64,000 nt of DNA from QHXM01 sp963697975 (GCA_963697975.1 OY969111.1:1612001-1676000), one strand, 5' to 3'. Shown: positions 9,716-18,217, counted from the stretch's first letter. Notes: generated by a model not told the origin, from the letters alone. Numbers and translations: made by a program.

Positions 9716-10273
9716 ATGTGGTTTTGGTTCGCTTTAGCAACGGGCGCGGCGCTTTCGATGGACGCGGTTGCCGTCTCCATCTCCAGCAGCATTGCTGCCC
9801 GCCGCGTCCGCTGGTCTCAGGCTGTCAAGATGGCCGCGTTCTTCGGGCTTTTCCAGACCATTATGCCCGCTGTAGGTTACGCCTGCGGTCTGGCGTTTCG
9901 CGGTTGGGTTGAGGCGGTTGACCACTGGATCGCCTTCGCGCTGCTCGGCATGATCGGGGCGAAGATGATTTACGAATCCAGACGTGGGGATGATGACGCG
10001 CAGACTAATCCTTTCAGCACTCCGAGGCTGCTGCTCCTCTCCGTCGCCACGAGCATTGACGCGCTGGCCGTTGGCGTCAGCTTCTCGTTGCTGGGAATCT
10101 CGCTTCCGTTGACCGTCGCCGTCATCGGGGCGGTAACGTTCGCGCTCTGTTTGCCTGCGGTGTGGCTTGGTAAGCGTCTGGGCACGCTGGTGGCCAAGCG
10201 CGCGGAGATGCTTGGCGGCGTAGTTCTCATCATCATCGGCCTCAAGATTCTGGTCGAACATTTGAGAGCCTGA
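9716..10273 (+). CDS. mntP: Manganese efflux pump MntP
   Basis: The 185-residue protein has the length and six-helix layout of MntP. The two homologous halves each carry the family signature: SMDAVAVSISSSIA near residue 14 and SIDALAVGVSFSLLG near residue 112. The acidic residues in these motifs are required for Mn(II) export in the family. It is an inner-membrane exporter that protects against manganese excess. The gene stands alone between convergent neighbours. Confidence 0.92.
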   Translation: MWFWFALATGAALSMDAVAVSISSSIAARRVRWSQAVKMAAFFGLFQTIMPAVGYACGLAFRGWVEAVDHWIAFALLGMIGAKMIYESRRGDDDAQTNPFSTPRLLLLSVATSIDALAVGVSFSLLGISLPLTVAVIGAVTFALCLPAVWLGKRLGTLVAKRAEMLGGVVLIIIGLKILVEHLRA

Positions 10274-10280
10274 ATCGAGA

Positions 10281-10454
10281 TCAAGCGTCTTCTGTAGTGA
10301 TGTGAGTCTTCGGCAACCACAGTTCGGTGGTGAACTTTATTTCCTTTGCGACCTCTTCAGGCAGGCGCACCCTGACCATTGTTTCCGTCTCTTCGATTAT
10401 TTCGCAAGGATAGCGCTGGCCGGTCAGGTGATTGTAGTAAGCATTTTTAGTCAT
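10281..10454 (-). CDS. Small hypothetical protein (57 aa)
   Basis: A 57-codon frame on the minus strand starts with ATG at 10454 and ends at TGA 10281. The product begins MTKNAYYNHLTGQRYP and contains the acidic/basic segment VRLPEEVAKEIKF, with ordinary codon use and balanced composition. An AAGGAGG site lies about 19 nt upstream of the ATG, farther than usual. The family is not recognised. It fills an otherwise empty gap downstream of the secreted protein at 10522-11013 and could be co-transcribed with it. Confidence 0.5.
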   Translation of the reverse strand: MTKNAYYNHLTGQRYPCEIIEETETMVRVRLPEEVAKEIKFTTELWLPKTHITTEDA

Positions 10455-10521
10455 AGGTAATTATGCAGCAGACCTCCTTGATGAATTGTCAGGCAGCGGC
10501 TTCTTTTATATCCCCTTCTGC

Positions 10522-11013
10522 TTATTCGTAAGCGAACCACCAGCCATGATCCACTATGACGCCATCTTCGCTGATGAAGAAGATAAAATCATGCCAGCCT
10601 CGCCAAAAATAGATTAGATATTCTCGCTCACTTTTCTCCTCTACCTTTCGCCCCGCTTTCCTTAACTCACGGTTATAGATTTCGAGAAGTCCGCCCATCT
10701 TCTGATGGCTTCTAATCGCATCCGGCTCTCCGAGACAATTAGTAATAATTTCCTTCGTGTAAGGACGATGCCCAAGCTCGTCACCCAGAGAGGATAAAAC
10801 CTTGCTCAAGCTACCTCCGTCACGATCCAAATCCTGATCGAAAGTTCCCTGCGGTAAATTGCGTCGCCTGTCGCGCAGGGCTTTATATTCATTAACCAGC
10901 GCCACAGTCTTCTCATTCAACTTCTTACATTTGTTGCCAGCATCATTCGATTGCGACGGTGATGCGCTTGAGAAAAACAGGATTAAGGCTAAGGGTAAAA
11001 TCAAATACTTCAT
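10522..11013 (-). CDS. Secreted protein of unknown function, SmpA/BamE-like
   Basis: An N-terminal signal peptide (KYLILPLALILFFSSASPSQS) without a lipobox is followed by a charged helical region. The C-terminal segment (TNCLGEPDAIR, then an aromatic stretch ending HGWWFAYE) resembles the 'LGxPD' beta-fold seen in small SmpA/OmlA-like envelope proteins. This likeness is weak and no specific function can be given. Predicted to be periplasmic. Confidence 0.6.
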   Translation of the reverse strand: MKYLILPLALILFFSSASPSQSNDAGNKCKKLNEKTVALVNEYKALRDRRRNLPQGTFDQDLDRDGGSLSKVLSSLGDELGHRPYTKEIITNCLGEPDAIRSHQKMGGLLEIYNRELRKAGRKVEEKSEREYLIYFWRGWHDFIFFISEDGVIVDHGWWFAYE

Positions 11014-11099
11014 GACTGTTAAGCCAGGGCATTTCGCTTGAAAGACCTGACTTACTTCGCCCTCATTGAAGTGCCGGTCGGCTCTTAATAACTCGTCCT

Positions 11100-11140
11100 G
11101 TAGGAACGACTGAACAACAGCGCGTTTCAGTCGTTCCTAC
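11100..11140. repeat. 15-bp perfect hairpin (REP-like)
   Basis: GTAGGAACGACTGAA at 11100-11114 and its exact complement at 11126-11140 flank an 11-nt loop. It sits between two minus-strand genes. It begins like the E family (GTAGGA...TCCTAC) and may be a related short palindromic element or act as a terminator for the gene at 11160-11852, although no T-run follows. Confidence 0.7.
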
Positions 11141-11159
11141 GAGACTCATCGAACTGTCG

Positions 11160-11852
11160 TTATTTGCCTTTGCTCAATAGTTCCAGAGCCATTCTGAGCA
11201 TATCTCTGCGCCTGAGTCTGCCGCAGTCGTGATGCCATGTCGGCCCCTGACAGGGAATCTCGACGTGCATCCACCATCCTTTCAACGTCGGGAAATCTCC
11301 TGCGGCGGCGGCGGTTCGCCGTGTATTCATCTTGGCCTTTGGTTTCTTGGGCGTCGGCCCGGCAGCCCACGGCAGCGGCATGTCGGAAGCATCGTCCTTC
11401 CACTTATCGTTAGGAACTTGGAGAGGGATGTCGATGCCGTTGCCCGCGCAATAGGCCATGATCGCAACGGTCGGCAACAACACGTCGTCACTGGGAAGCC
11501 AGAGATCGGTGGTGGTCTTGGCGTCCTTGCCCCCGCCCGTAAAGCCGACCATCTCGCTTTGAATCGAAGCCTGAGCGTTGGCAAAGCAGGGCTTGTCTCC
11601 CTTTAGCGCCGCACCCTGCCTGTTCAGTGGGCGACATTGAAGGATACGCCCTTCGCCCACGATGAAGTGCGGGGCGCTATGCTTCTTGTTGAGTTCCTTG
11701 AATGAGGCTTCGAGCGAGGACGATTCCGTTGTATGAAGAACGCCAATCTGCGTGTGCGAATTGAAAAAAAGTTTCTGACCGCCGCGACGCGGGATGAGGC
11801 GCTTCTCGACTTTGAAACCAAAAATTTTAGCTGGGAATTCTACGACTGGCAT
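11160..11852 (-). CDS. N-acetylmuramoyl-L-alanine amidase-like protein (Amidase_2 fold)
   Basis: The protein has the layout of the zinc amidase/PGRP fold. The first zinc histidine is in GVLHTTES (about residue 40). HFIVGEGRILQCRPLN follows near residue 62. A late histidine-rich segment (WMHVEIPCQGPTWHHDCG, about residues 193-210) supplies the remaining ligands. Members cleave the bond between MurNAc and the stem peptide. No signal peptide is visible, as in phage-type or cytoplasmic forms. Residues 85-190 contain a variable insert. Likely role: cell-wall turnover or a phage-derived lysin. Confidence 0.7.
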   Translation of the reverse strand: MPVVEFPAKIFGFKVEKRLIPRRGGQKLFFNSHTQIGVLHTTESSSLEASFKELNKKHSAPHFIVGEGRILQCRPLNRQGAALKGDKPCFANAQASIQSEMVGFTGGGKDAKTTTDLWLPSDDVLLPTVAIMAYCAGNGIDIPLQVPNDKWKDDASDMPLPWAAGPTPKKPKAKMNTRRTAAAAGDFPTLKGWWMHVEIPCQGPTWHHDCGRLRRRDMLRMALELLSKGK

Positions 11853-12184
11853 ACGTTAGACCTCCGGGGGTTGGGAGTGTTTGGTGAGACTCTCTAGAGG
11901 AGAACTTCAATTGTCAGGCTCACTGAGAAAAGCTCCCAAAGAGCCTAAGTGGGCGAGGGACAAAACGCGGGCCACAGTATACCCGCAGAAAGTGGATGTC
12001 AATGGCCAATTTATTTTCTTTTCGAGTTGAGAGTGAGCTTCCGGTAGAATTGACTGGTCGTAAAATATTGACCGTTCCAACCCTTAGCGTTACACTCCTG
12101 CCATGCTTAAAAGCAATGTACGGGCCGAATGGTATGTTGCTTCATTTCGACATCTTGACTAACCATGCAGGAGGAGGAGTTTCA
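11853..12184. other. Intergenic region, no supported gene
   Basis: Divergent upstream region of the amidase and the membrane-anchored protein at 12185. A 38-codon frame from TTG 11911 with a GGAGA-like site exists but has no other support. No strong promoter or repeat is visible. Confidence 0.4.
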
Positions 12185-12703
12185 ATGACAGCTTCCAGAT
12201 TTACAAAGGCGTTTCAACTGACCGCGCTGGTGCTTGTTTTCTCTGTGGCGCAGGTTTACGTTCTGGGCGGCCCAGCAAAGGTGAACACAGACCCCAAGGC
12301 AAAAGAAACCAGGAGCGAGGCCACAATGGCTGACAGTTCCAGCGACAAGGCGACTGTGACGACAACGGTTTCCGCAGAGAGCCAATTGCTGACGCCTCAA
12401 GCCGCCGCCGAAAAGATGCCGCTCACGGCAGGGTCAAAGGTGCTTTTCAATCGCATCTTCTCGAAGAGTGATGTGCAGGCGCGGATAGCGACGGGCAATA
12501 CTTTTCTTAAGGCTAAGGCGAGCTTCAAAGATACTTTCAAGTCGCCCGGCAAGTCTTTCGCACTTCCTCAGGATGACAGTGATGATGGCGGCGGTGGTAA
12601 AAAGGGCATGTGGATCGCCGTCGGTGTTGTCGCAGCAGTGCTCGTTATCGCGTTCATCGCGCTGCAACACGACCGAGACATCACCAATGTTCAGGGACAG
12701 TAA
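12185..12703 (+). CDS. Exported protein with C-terminal membrane anchor, unknown function
   Basis: ATG 12185 follows GGAGGAGGAG at 6 nt. An upstream in-frame start at 11996 has no comparable site. Residues 1-28 form a signal peptide or anchor (FTKAFQLTALVLVFSVAQVYVLGG). The central part is low-complexity and charged. A glycine- and aspartate-rich linker (DDSDDGGGGKKG) leads into a second hydrophobic helix (MWIAVGVVAAVLVIAFIAL) near the C-terminus. The protein is probably attached to the membrane through its C-terminal helix. The family is not recognised. A strong terminator follows. Confidence 0.65.
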   Translation: MTASRFTKAFQLTALVLVFSVAQVYVLGGPAKVNTDPKAKETRSEATMADSSSDKATVTTTVSAESQLLTPQAAAEKMPLTAGSKVLFNRIFSKSDVQARIATGNTFLKAKASFKDTFKSPGKSFALPQDDSDDGGGGKKGMWIAVGVVAAVLVIAFIALQHDRDITNVQGQ

Positions 12704-12727
12704 GCAAAACTAAATCTCTTGAGCTTG

Positions 12728-12765
12728 AAAGCGGCGAGAACTACAACTCGCCGCTTTAGTTTTGA
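12728..12765 (+). terminator. Rho-independent terminator
   Basis: AAAGCGGCGAG and CTCGCCGCTTT form a perfect 11-bp stem with an 8-nt loop, followed by AGTTTT. Confidence 0.85.
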
Positions 12766-12797
12766 GGATAGTGAAAGAGGCTCAAAGCAGATTCAAA

Positions 12798-12892
12798 CAG
12801 GGATGGACAGAGATTGTCAGGATAATGAAAGACAAGCAGCATTGCTTTCATATTCTCTTTCCTTTCATCCTGACAATCTCTGTCCATCCCTG
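12798..12892. repeat. Long hairpin repeat, family G copy 1
   Basis: A 26-nt arm starting CAGGGATGGACAGAG (12798-12823) is exactly complementary to 12867-12892. The arms are 43 nt apart and the inner part adds ATGAAAG/CTTTCAT pairing. It lies between two convergent genes. The outer GCAGGGATGGACAG word recurs at 41634-41730. Probably acts as a bidirectional terminator as well as being a dispersed repeat. Confidence 0.9.
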
Positions 12893-12913
12893 CTAATTCC
12901 TTGCTTCAGTCTC

Positions 12914-13468
12914 TCAATTTTCGGGCGGTGACCACTCTTTCAGGAACGCCATGAACTTATCCAGGTTGTAGCTTTTCCCTTCCTCCAGTTGGCCCGTGTC
13001 CTGCGAATGAAGGAGCTTGCCATCACGATCAAGCACGAAGATGTGCGGGTAGGCATTAATCTGCGGGTATTGTGAGAGCGCCTGTTCGTTCTTGTTCTCT
13101 TCGCTGAAATTGATCTTCAGCGTGACGAAGTTCTTTTCCCTGTAGGCCAGAAGCTCCGGGTTCTTTTCAAAGTAAGCGTCCATGATGTGACACCAGATGC
13201 ACCATTCGCCCCCGACTTCCAGAAGAACGCGCTTGCCCGCTCGATGGGCTTCAGCCACCGCGTCTCGAATATCCTGCCCCGCATTTCTCGCCGGGTCATA
13301 AGTGTGAACCGGAACATATTTCCCTGAGACCGCTTTTCCTTTGCCCTGCTCGGTCCGGCTTGTCTTCGGGCTTGACGATTTCTGCTTGCCACGCTCCTGT
13401 GCATGGACGCCGAAAGCCAGCATCAGGCAGAAGATACTAAGTTTGAGATACCGCAACAGACGCTTCAT
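12914..13468 (-). CDS. Secreted thioredoxin-like protein
   Basis: A signal peptide (LLRYLKLSIFCLMLAFGVHAQ) precedes a basic linker and a thioredoxin-fold domain (about residues 60-180). The active-site motif GGEWCIWCHIMD carries CxxC (WCIWC), and a cis-proline-type INAYPHIFVLDRDG follows about 55 residues later. Such periplasmic thioredoxin_7/DUF255-like proteins reduce or exchange disulfides. It is divergent from the lectin-like gene at 13738, with a palindrome between them that could serve both. Confidence 0.8.
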   Translation of the reverse strand: MKRLLRYLKLSIFCLMLAFGVHAQERGKQKSSSPKTSRTEQGKGKAVSGKYVPVHTYDPARNAGQDIRDAVAEAHRAGKRVLLEVGGEWCIWCHIMDAYFEKNPELLAYREKNFVTLKINFSEENKNEQALSQYPQINAYPHIFVLDRDGKLLHSQDTGQLEEGKSYNLDKFMAFLKEWSPPEN

Positions 13469-13537
13469 AACATTTTGCTCCCCTTAAGGAATTCTTCGAC
13501 GCTCTGGAACCCGCTTTGTCTCCAAAAGCACAGGAGG

Positions 13538-13551
13538 CATGTTATAACATG
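13538..13551. promoter_or_regulatory. Perfect 14-bp palindrome in a divergent intergenic region
   Basis: CATGTTATAACATG is perfectly symmetric and sits 70 nt upstream of the thioredoxin-like gene and about 190 nt before the lectin-like gene. The symmetry and AT-rich centre are typical of an operator for a dimeric repressor. No regulator is adjacent. Confidence 0.4.
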
Positions 13552-13737
13552 TGTTGCAGCGCGCTGAAGACTCGAAAAAGCAACCAGTTTGCCCCTTCAG
13601 CGCATCAATCGCCCTTGAGATCACACCTCTTCCCCGCTTGCCAAAGCAGGCGCGTCTTTGCTAAACGTCGGATGTGGCTGTTGCCCTTAGCTGATCCGAA
13701 TCCTGAATCGAAGCAGCACTCATCCCGGAGGAGAATT

Positions 13738-14517
13738 ATGAACAAGAGAATGTCGCGCCTGATCGTTGCTCTCGCATTAGTCCTGAGTTTGAGCGTGGTG
13801 GCCCTTGCGGATACTATCCGCTTGAAGGATGGCAGCGTGATTCGCGGCCAGATCATAGGCTTCCGCGATCAGCAGTTCATCGTACTGGTCGGCACAGGCT
13901 CGCGCGGACGCCGCAGCCAGATTACGCTCTACATGGAGGACGTAGAATCCATAGAGTTTGACTCGGCGGGCAGCGCGCCCGTCTCTGCTAACGACGACCT
14001 GAACAGCCGCCCCAGCGCGCCGACCCCGACCACGACGCGTCCTCCCGTACAGCGTCCTACTCCGACGCAGAACACGCAACCGAACATTGACGACACAGCT
14101 TCGCAGCCGAGCAATCGCCCGTCCTCGTCTCAAATGGCTCCGGTTTTCGATTCACGCGTGCGCGCAGATAATACTGCTAACGGCTGGACGAACAGCGGGT
14201 TCGTGGCGACCAAAGGCCAGCGCATACGCATTACCGCCAGGGGAAGCATCACGCTCGGCGGGGGTCGCGTTTCAACGCCTATCGGACTCACCGGGGTACA
14301 GGATAACGGAAAGCTGATGCCTGCTTACCCGACCGGCGCGTTGATCGCCGTCATCGGCGACGACAACGACGACTTCATCTCCATCGGGGCGCGGCGTGAG
14401 TTTATCGCGCAACGCGACGGAGTGCTCTTTCTCGGAATCAACGAAGGCAATTTGAGCGACAACACGGGCGCTTACGACGTTCTCATCGAAGCCGAACCAC
14501 CAAGCAGATCACGATAA
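13738..14517 (+). CDS. Secreted protein with PA-IL-like lectin domain
   Basis: ATG 13738 follows CCGGAGGAGAATT, and starts a signal peptide (RLIVALALVLSLSVVALA). Residues about 25-65 form a small beta domain (IRLKDGSVIRGQIIGF) common in Acidobacteriota secreted proteins. A proline/threonine-rich linker (about 75-125) follows. Residues about 135-255 resemble the PA-IL/LecA-like galactose-binding beta-sandwich (VRADNTANGWTNSGFVATKGQ, then LFLGINEGNLSDNTGAYDV). Calcium-dependent sugar binding is known for that family and inferred here. The in-frame upstream extension to 13516 lacks a ribosome site. Confidence 0.75.
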   Translation: MNKRMSRLIVALALVLSLSVVALADTIRLKDGSVIRGQIIGFRDQQFIVLVGTGSRGRRSQITLYMEDVESIEFDSAGSAPVSANDDLNSRPSAPTPTTTRPPVQRPTPTQNTQPNIDDTASQPSNRPSSSQMAPVFDSRVRADNTANGWTNSGFVATKGQRIRITARGSITLGGGRVSTPIGLTGVQDNGKLMPAYPTGALIAVIGDDNDDFISIGARREFIAQRDGVLFLGINEGNLSDNTGAYDVLIEAEPPSRSR

Positions 14518-14528
14518 AAGAGTAGATG

Positions 14529-14600
14529 CCGGATGTTAGATGTTAGAGATTGGATTAGTATCGGCGGACAACTGACATCTAACATCCAGTATCTAACCTC
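14529..14600. repeat. Heptad-arm hairpin, family H
   Basis: Left arm about 14530-14548 (GATGTTA GATGTTA GAG units) and right arm 14571-14600 (CATCTAA CATCCAG TATCTAA units) are largely complementary. The unit is 7 nt. Lies between two plus-strand genes. Confidence 0.75.
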
Positions 14601-14688
14601 TGTATCTTGACCATGCGCTTTGTTAGAGCCTAATATTCGTTTATCAAAGTTGGATTCCCCCCGCCTCCAGGTTGTAAAGGATTTTATT

Positions 14689-15927
14689 ATGAAACGCACA
14701 CTCTTCCGCCGCCTCTTTTCTCTTCTCACAGTCGCGCTCATCCTTGCATTCGGAGCAGCGAGCAATCTCAGCCTGCTGGCTCAATCGAGACGCCAGCCGC
14801 CCACCGGCACACAGAAGAAGAACAAGCGGCCTGACGGCACGGAGAAGAAGGAGGGTGAGCAACAGGAAGAATTGCCGCCGGATTTGTCAGGCAAGCCACA
14901 GGAGGCCGAGACCATCTCGGTGACGACCAATGTCGTCAACGTTGATGTCGTCGTCTATCACAAGAAATCCGGGCAGATTATCACGGGATTGAAGAAAGAG
15001 AACTTCAGTGTATTTGAAGACGGGGCGCAGAAGGATATTACCAATTTCTCCACGCCCGAAGCGCCGATTACGGTGGCGATGGTGATCGAATACAGCAAAC
15101 TCTCAGCAGGGATAGGCGCTGCCGGGAGCGGTGGCTTCGAGCCGGGGCAGTACGAAGTCCTCCGACCAATGGCGATGTTTCTCTCGCGGTTCGTCAAGCC
15201 GCCGGACGATTTCGTCACCGTCATCGCTTATGACATTCGCCCAACACCGATCACGGATTTTACCAACGACCCGCGCCGGATTCAGGAAGTTATTAACCTC
15301 ATGTTGAGGAATAACCCCGCTTTCAGCGACTCTAATCTTTTCGATGCGCTGAAGTTCACGCTCATGGGCGGGCGCGGCGATTCGGTCGTGCTGGAAGACT
15401 CAAAAACGCGTCAGTCTGACTATGCAGGACTGGCGAGCGTGCAGGGTCGCCGCAAGGCCATGATTCTCATCTCGACCGGGATAGACACCTTTAGCAAGAT
15501 CAACTACGACAAGGCGCGCAAGATCGCGCAGAACGCGGGCGTGCCTATCTACATCATCGGGACGGGAAATCTTTTCTTCAAAAAATACGGTGATCGCCTC
15601 GATGCAACCGACGACCTGCTCGGCAATCCCGGCAGGCTGACGTTCCTACAGGCTCAGAATCAACTCACCACGTTCGCCAAAGAGACGGGCGGCAAATACT
15701 ATCCCGTCACCTTTGAAGGTGAAGTGCCGAACGTGCTCAGTGAAATCAACGCGCTGCTCCGCAACCAGTACAGCCTCGGCTACAATCCCGGCGACCGCCG
15801 CGACGGCAAGCAACACAAGATTGTCGTCAAAGTGGATGTTGACGGCGATGGGACTACGGACGATAAAGAGTACATCGTCCAGAGCCGCCTGTTCTACAAC
15901 GCGCCGAAGGCAGAGAAAGCAAACTAA
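14689..15927 (+). CDS. VWFA-related secreted protein of the acidobacterial type
   Basis: The ATG at 14689, with AAAGG upstream, starts a signal peptide (RLFSLLTVALILAFGAASNLSLLAQ). After a basic low-complexity linker, VNVDVVVYHKKSGQ and LKKENFSVFEDG form the N-terminal beta domain that precedes VWFA in the 'VWFA-related Acidobacterial domain' family. The VWA-like domain follows (VAMVIEYSKLS in place of a canonical MIDAS DxSxS, then AMILISTGIDTFS). The C-terminal strand NQYSLGYNPGDRRDGKQHKIVVKV is also typical. The unusual EYSKLS suggests a weakened metal site. Function: unknown extracellular protein-protein interaction. Confidence 0.88.
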   Translation: MKRTLFRRLFSLLTVALILAFGAASNLSLLAQSRRQPPTGTQKKNKRPDGTEKKEGEQQEELPPDLSGKPQEAETISVTTNVVNVDVVVYHKKSGQIITGLKKENFSVFEDGAQKDITNFSTPEAPITVAMVIEYSKLSAGIGAAGSGGFEPGQYEVLRPMAMFLSRFVKPPDDFVTVIAYDIRPTPITDFTNDPRRIQEVINLMLRNNPAFSDSNLFDALKFTLMGGRGDSVVLEDSKTRQSDYAGLASVQGRRKAMILISTGIDTFSKINYDKARKIAQNAGVPIYIIGTGNLFFKKYGDRLDATDDLLGNPGRLTFLQAQNQLTTFAKETGGKYYPVTFEGEVPNVLSEINALLRNQYSLGYNPGDRRDGKQHKIVVKVDVDGDGTTDDKEYIVQSRLFYNAPKAEKAN

Positions 15928-16060
15928 GAGCAAGGCGCAGGGTGAAAGTGGGAATAGTACGTCTTCCCTGACGGGACTTCTCAAACAACTTCTTAAATCA
16001 CGCCTTGCGGCGTATTCTGCCTTTCACCTTTCGCCTTTCTACTTTCTCCTCGCTTTCCGA
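15928..16060. repeat. Eroded heptad-arm repeat, family K
   Basis: The right arm at about 16018-16050 is a tandem of CTTTCAC CTTTCGC CTTTCTA CTTTCTC. The left arm near 15935-15953 keeps only GGGTGAAAG complementarity. The left arm begins directly after the VWFA stop codon. The rest of the gap to 16364 holds no gene I can support. Confidence 0.5.
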
Positions 16061-16364
16061 AAGTCCCGGCCTGTAGCTTCCCTTCAATCAATTTAACAAC
16101 AATTATATTGACTCTCCTCTTTGAAGGAGTGTATAGAAACATGTGTGCTTTTTGCTCTTCGTTAACAAGAGCATCACTCTTTTCCTGAGTCACGCTCTTG
16201 ATTAATCTCACAGCTTTCAAGGTATAGGGAATCGCGAGTGGTTCGTTGCTCCGCCTCGCTCACGCTCTGGCGGACATCAAGCAGGAGCGGCCATCACATT
16301 CATCGCCGACCGCGCCACGCTCGTCAACATTAACTTCAACCAGTTACGAAAAGGAGCATCCCGT

Positions 16365-16613
16365 ATGGTAGCAGCAAAGAAAAAGGCCCCAGGCAAAGTC
16401 GCTTCTAAAATTCCCGGCAACCCGGCTCACCCGCTTTACGGCAGACCTATTCTGGAAATCCTCAAGGGTGGAAATCTGGCACAGATGAAAAGAATGGCGA
16501 CGACCGCGCGCAGCCACATCAAGGCAGTCGAGGCAGCGCTCGCAAAGCTGGACGCCGGAATCAAAAAGGGTGGCGCAAAGACCACCGCTGCCAAGACCAC
16601 GAGCAGAAGATAA
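16365..16613 (+). CDS. DUF1843-like small basic peptide, possible radical SAM substrate
   Basis: ATG 16365 follows AAAAGGAGC at 8 nt. The 82-residue product has lysine/alanine-rich ends and a central core, HPLYGRPILEILKGGNLAQMKRMA, whose parts match DUF1843 (PLYG, then I-x-x-GDL-x-x-MK). Here the GDL motif is GNL. The stop lies 11 nt before the start of a radical SAM/SPASM enzyme on the same strand. I recall that GDL-motif peptides are paired with dedicated SPASM maturases. The pairing suggests this is a precursor peptide, but that is inference. It has no cysteine. Confidence 0.7.
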   Translation: MVAAKKKAPGKVASKIPGNPAHPLYGRPILEILKGGNLAQMKRMATTARSHIKAVEAALAKLDAGIKKGGAKTTAAKTTSRR

Positions 16614-16624
16614 CCGGAACTGTC

Positions 16625-18076
16625 ATGGATCAACCTTCGCGCTATATCACCCCGGAAGACCGCGCGGCGCTCAAGCCCGTGTACGCCGTCTGGGAGATTA
16701 CGCTGGCCTGTGATTTGAAGTGCCAGCACTGCGGGTCGCGCGCCGGAAAGCGGCGTCCCGAAGAGCTAAACACCCAGGAGTGTCTTGACCTTGTGCGTCA
16801 ACTGGCACGACTGGGGACGCGCGAGGTGACGATCATCGGCGGTGAAGCCTACCTGCGAAGAGATTGGCTGGAGATTATTCGTGAGATTCGTGCTCAAGGC
16901 ATGGATTGCACGCTTCAGACAGGCGGGCTTCACCTGACCGAAAAACGAATACAGGAGGCAGCGGCGGCGGGACTTCAAGCCGTCGGCATATCAATTGACG
17001 GCCTTAGTGATTTGCATGACGAGCTTCGCGGAGTAAAGGGTTCGTTCGATGCAGCATTCGAGGCCCTCAGGATTTGCAAGTCTCACGGAATTTCGACCAG
17101 CGTCAACACGCAGATTACCGCGCTCGTCATGCCGCAGTTGCGCGAGTTGATGGAACGCTTCATCGAGGCGGGAGTCAAAGACTGGCAAGTGCAATTGACG
17201 GTGGCGATGGGCCGGGCAGTAGATCATCCCGAACTCCTGCTTCAACCGTATGAACTGCTTGAGCTGATGCCGCTCCTGGCAGAACTCTATGAGGAAGGTT
17301 ATGAAAGAGGGTTGCTGATGCAGCCCGGCAACAACATCGGCTACTTCGGCCCCTTCGAGTCGCTCTGGCGCGGAGCCGGAGACGAGCGTATCCACTGGTC
17401 AAGCTGCAACGCAGGCCAGAACACCATCGGCATCGAAGCGGACGGGACCATCAAGGGCTGTCCCTCGCTTCCCACCAACACATATTCCGGCGGCAACATC
17501 CGCGATTTAACTTTAGAAGATATGTGGCGCGACGCTCCCGAAATAGGTTTCACGCGAAATCGCACGACCAACGATTTGTGGGGATTCTGCCACGATTGCT
17601 ACTACGCGGATGTCTGTCGCGCAGGCTGCACGTGGACGGGACACGTTTTGTTCGGACGCTCTGGGAATAATCCTTACTGCCATCATCGCGCGCTCGAATT
17701 ATCGAGTCAGGGTTTGCGCGAGCGCATTGTGCGCGTCGGCGAAGCTCCGGGAAAGCCCTTCGATCACGGTCTCTTTGAACTCGCGTTAGAGACAACGGAA
17801 GGCGTGCCCGTTTCCGCGCTGTCCATCGCAGATGCAACGAAGCCCATCCAAATCACCTCTTCTATCAAGCGAACAGCTAAGCCCCGCGTGAGCGAAGCGC
17901 CGCGAGAGATCCCGCAGTTAATCATCTGCCGGGGCTGCAATCGCCACGTCATGCCGGAAGACAAGACATGCCCGCACTGCAAAGGCAATGTCAGGTCATT
18001 AGAGCGCGCATATCAAAAGAGCGTTCTCGCCACAGAGCAGGCTTACGACCAACTCCTCGAACTCATGCAACTCTGA
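16625..18076 (+). CDS. Radical SAM/SPASM domain protein, probable peptide maturase
   Basis: The radical SAM cluster motif CDLKCQHC gives Cys29, Cys33 and Cys36. The GGE-like SAM loop (IIGGEAYLRRDW) follows. A SPASM region at about residues 255-355 has cysteines in WSSCNAG, GCPSLP, FCHDCYYADVCRAGC and PYCHH, fitting auxiliary iron-sulfur clusters. The C-terminus adds a zinc-ribbon-like CRGCNRHVMPEDKTCPHC (about 435-455). SPASM enzymes modify ribosomal peptides or proteins through thioether, C-C or epimerisation chemistry. The tightly linked DUF1843 peptide upstream is the obvious candidate substrate. No transporter or protease follows directly. Confidence 0.85.
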   Translation: MDQPSRYITPEDRAALKPVYAVWEITLACDLKCQHCGSRAGKRRPEELNTQECLDLVRQLARLGTREVTIIGGEAYLRRDWLEIIREIRAQGMDCTLQTGGLHLTEKRIQEAAAAGLQAVGISIDGLSDLHDELRGVKGSFDAAFEALRICKSHGISTSVNTQITALVMPQLRELMERFIEAGVKDWQVQLTVAMGRAVDHPELLLQPYELLELMPLLAELYEEGYERGLLMQPGNNIGYFGPFESLWRGAGDERIHWSSCNAGQNTIGIEADGTIKGCPSLPTNTYSGGNIRDLTLEDMWRDAPEIGFTRNRTTNDLWGFCHDCYYADVCRAGCTWTGHVLFGRSGNNPYCHHRALELSSQGLRERIVRVGEAPGKPFDHGLFELALETTEGVPVSALSIADATKPIQITSSIKRTAKPRVSEAPREIPQLIICRGCNRHVMPEDKTCPHCKGNVRSLERAYQKSVLATEQAYDQLLELMQL

Positions 18077-18107
18077 CCGTAAGACGGGCAGTCCTGTCTG
18101 TCTATCG

Positions 18108-18217
18108 TAGGACAGGCATTCCTGCCTGTCATTGAGCGCAGAGAGCGCGAATATTATTTTGGGATACTCAAGAGCGTGCTGTTCGCACGCTATGACAGGC
18201 AGGAATGCCTGTCCTAC
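18108..18217. repeat. Long palindromic repeat, family E copy 1
   Basis: A 25-nt arm beginning GTAGGACAGGCATTCC (18108-18132) is exactly complementary to 18193-18217. The arm itself is internally symmetric. The interior contains AGCGTGC-TGTTC-GCACGCT. A second copy with nearly the same interior lies at 49654-49792. It separates two convergent genes and abuts the stop of the minus-strand one. Confidence 0.92.

Noticed and set aside
9550..9792. 80-codon minus-strand frame overlapping the mntP start
   Set aside because: It overlaps the beginning of a certain gene on the other strand and shows no recognisable features.
11911..12030. Small frame from TTG with a GGAGA-like site
   Set aside because: No similarity, no conserved features and a non-standard start; chance is likely.
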